From positions 1-8,273 of the forward strand of contig CACXCQ010000050.1 of NCBI GenBank assembly GCA_902766185.1: a stretch of DNA of 8,273 nucleotides, written 5' to 3'. Of the stretch, positions 7,801 to 8,273 are shown one piece after another. How positions within the stretch are numbered: the stretch's first letter is position 1; every line of letters begins with the position of its first letter. The translations under genes were made by a program, and so were the position numbers. Under the pieces are notes generated by a model, which saw only the letters and a program-made list of their open reading frames with translations, was not told the origin of the DNA and searched no databases. This DNA comes from an uncultured Eubacteriales bacterium. Lineage in GTDB: Bacteria; Bacillota; Clostridia; Peptostreptococcales; Anaerovoracaceae.

Positions 7801-8273
7801 GAGGACAGCCAGCTGGATCTGGGCATGATCAATACGGTGGACAGAAATCTGCAGAGGATCATGGGCATCATCTGTGATTATCTGGATTGGCATCAGACGA
7901 TGATGGGAAAGACCGGAGACGAAGAAGGTCAGGAAGAACCGCCTCGGGTTATCTTCGTGGAAGGCGAGATCGCCGGAGAAAAGCCAAAGCGAAATGGAAT
8001 TGCTGGTCTCATCGGCAAGATTTTCGGTGGAAAGAAACGCAAGGGAGGAGCCGGAACGCCGGCTGCCGCACCGGCGCCTGTTCAGCCGGCGGCAGCGGAA
8101 GGTGTGGTTCTTGCGGAGCCGGTAGCATTGGCAGAACCGACGGATGCGGTCGAGCCGACCGATGCTGCGGAATTGACGGATCTTGCGGAGTTTGCAGATG
8201 CAGCGGGAGGAATCGATGCCACAGAGCTGACCGATCTGACGGAACTCGCGGATGCAGCCGAAACGACCGAAGC
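4822..8273 (+). CDS. Five-pass membrane protein with degenerate DEAD-box helicase-like cytosolic region (3'-truncated)
   Basis: 1150 residues are visible and the frame is open at the window end. Five membrane helices are predicted at about 8-27, 39-59, 111-134, 176-197 and 203-223. Charged loops (PKKDR at 31-35; 135-175) give an N-out, C-in topology, so everything after 224 is cytosolic. Residues 320-360 align by eye with a helicase motif I region (LLDGKSILFNNPFYRDL, then KKVLVVLGR), but NPFYRD stands where a GxGKT loop would be. VDFVILLEPS (423-432) sits where DEAD-box motif II would be. Residues 760-850 look like the winged-helix plus beta-barrel module of Lhr/MrfA-type helicases (LGSELYDHIYSKYLPGQFF, GKYYEM, RRAADHITGR). 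Residues 930-1023 resemble a DUF1998 end. A basic patch (1054-1074) and an acidic Ala/Glu/Thr tail follow. Coding and topology are firm. The helicase ancestry is inference from pattern matching; loss of ATPase follows only if that alignment is right. It is probably a scaffold or binding protein at the membrane. Confidence 0.8.
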   Translation, partial: MTSFNSTIILLIVMFISMVLGFLGISGINMPKKDRANQFVMPIFAAVFCLAVMPFVKSLLNTAMGLVGLVGRILSGLANLSFLPLQVQNMLSNGGGFIQDTALANNQYTSFIYLNLLILAFYLILKLILIKGILRIFSKDPLAMESVKSLCYEYSLDQGGWFLKEKMLQARELLKALFWFTVIFTAILLIASTYMFRMNFIQTLFYPIFSLILVSELYFYLGGLSLPEYKHDVLGEDEEAVKKANYSILRAQLKRLFGDKLLADDVEATYTVAEDTTMEDVIHQFEMDEDPVVNNLAKYIRTIEKGGMLDTNYLYSMRDLLDGKSILFNNPFYRDLIPYVFYPMNRRLLAHKKVLVVLGRHAAEEDTKEWLEDGIGAVTNLPYLWKIDMLDQKAKDVDIGIMTRSDVYDIEIHEANHQFLSEVDFVILLEPSKMISTAQIGLNLLVKKIHSDEEKTVTYCLCDKNCDGLVDAMSHILMTNITEVSATRKHGGTSSFMCWEADDEYLHHRMIPNISRYLGVGTELSFVALKNGVDTARWYGGETFPVTDIRWIAKQYYHDLMNYAELPTNQDYMNEHFDTSANLWSAEINEYNYITVEDECFNMFEMFREFSTRASKQSLINIISADYLLKDYMADNAGIFRTDAKAIPNIVADYIRSDRNVTLRLLLMMSTYPISEEVIRNELSLLGIGIFDLKKQLWYEIFKCFASVSEISTLSKNYREAVEQVSERELQSSFHTFSSQILVENVDYNFFKGKEERVYSITDRDFLESCIRSLKSAAYIAEDERGEKNYLGSELYDHIYSKYLPGQFFSFAGKYYEMQYLTADGQVLVRRAADHITGRPSYRQIREYCIEGMIPSSMIGSTRDVDGFRVSRQFADLSVNTIGYFRMTGYNNFKTARKVAFEGENSRLPKKEYKNKEILVIDLPQKEALTDEIRYTITLLLNEVFRTIFADNQPFISAVTDCSFLGEDYGNKPLTYTLAPASAESAPGRIYIIEDSQLDLGMINTVDRNLQRIMGIICDYLDWHQTMMGKTGDEEGQEEPPRVIFVEGEIAGEKPKRNGIAGLIGKIFGGKKRKGGAGTPAAAPAPVQPAAAEGVVLAEPVALAEPTDAVEPTDAAELTDLAEFADAAGGIDATELTDLTELADAAETTE
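8170..8259 (+). repeat. Imperfect 54-base coding repeat in the acidic tail of the third gene
   Basis: Two copies of a 12-residue unit, ELTDLAEFADAA (8170-8205) and ELTDLTELADAA (8224-8259), start 54 bases apart. Shorter relatives precede them (LAEPVALAEP, EPTDAVEPTDAAE, from about 8113). The DNA of the copies differs mostly at third positions, so the repeat is old or under protein-level selection rather than a fresh duplication. The array may continue past the window end. Confidence 0.7.

Noticed and set aside
7198..7893. 231-codon minus-strand open frame opposite the DUF1998-like region
   Set aside because: Same situation: it is a by-product of codon bias in the plus-strand gene, with no recognisable protein features.

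Overview
The window is one stretch of a single co-directional (+ strand) operon. It holds three large genes packed end to end: the 3' part of a large cytosolic protein (1-2753), a complete 679-residue membrane protein (2790-4829), and the 5' part of a very large multi-pass membrane protein (4822 to the window end). There are no RNA genes, insertion sequences, CRISPR repeats, terminators or convincing promoters inside the window. The longest non-coding gap is 36 bases.

The source looks like a Clostridia-type Firmicute, plausibly a gut or rumen Lachnospiraceae/Oscillospiraceae relative. The pointers are a strong GGAGG Shine-Dalgarno ahead of the third gene, ATG starts, dense tandem genes with short gaps or overlaps, moderate GC (judged by eye as somewhat above 50 %), and protein styles I associate with that group. 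This is inference, not a phylogenetic result.

Gene 1 (1-2753) is open to the left edge. Its first visible residues (RYPYEEIRDYIALNW and neighbours) resemble the end of the core domain in bacterial tubulin-like (Tubulin_2 type) proteins. The remaining roughly 880 residues are a charged, mostly helical extension. Gene 2 has a small alpha/beta N-terminal domain, a long charged helical middle, a two-helix membrane hairpin and a cytosolic tail. Gene 3 starts with five predicted membrane helices, followed by a large cytosolic part. That part reads like a decayed superfamily-2 helicase: a pseudo-Walker A region, a DEAD-box-like strand, a winged-helix plus beta-barrel module as in Lhr/MrfA-type helicases, and a DUF1998-like end. 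It finishes in a basic patch and an acidic Ala/Glu/Thr repeat tail cut by the window edge.

Taken together, the genes suggest a membrane-associated assembly: a cytosolic, possibly filament-forming GTPase-like protein, a membrane-hairpin partner, and a membrane-anchored helicase-derived scaffold that has probably lost ATPase activity. I recognise no characterised system with this composition. It could be a conflict/defence, envelope or polymer-membrane apparatus; the sequence does not decide between these. Translational overlap between genes 2 and 3 supports joint function.
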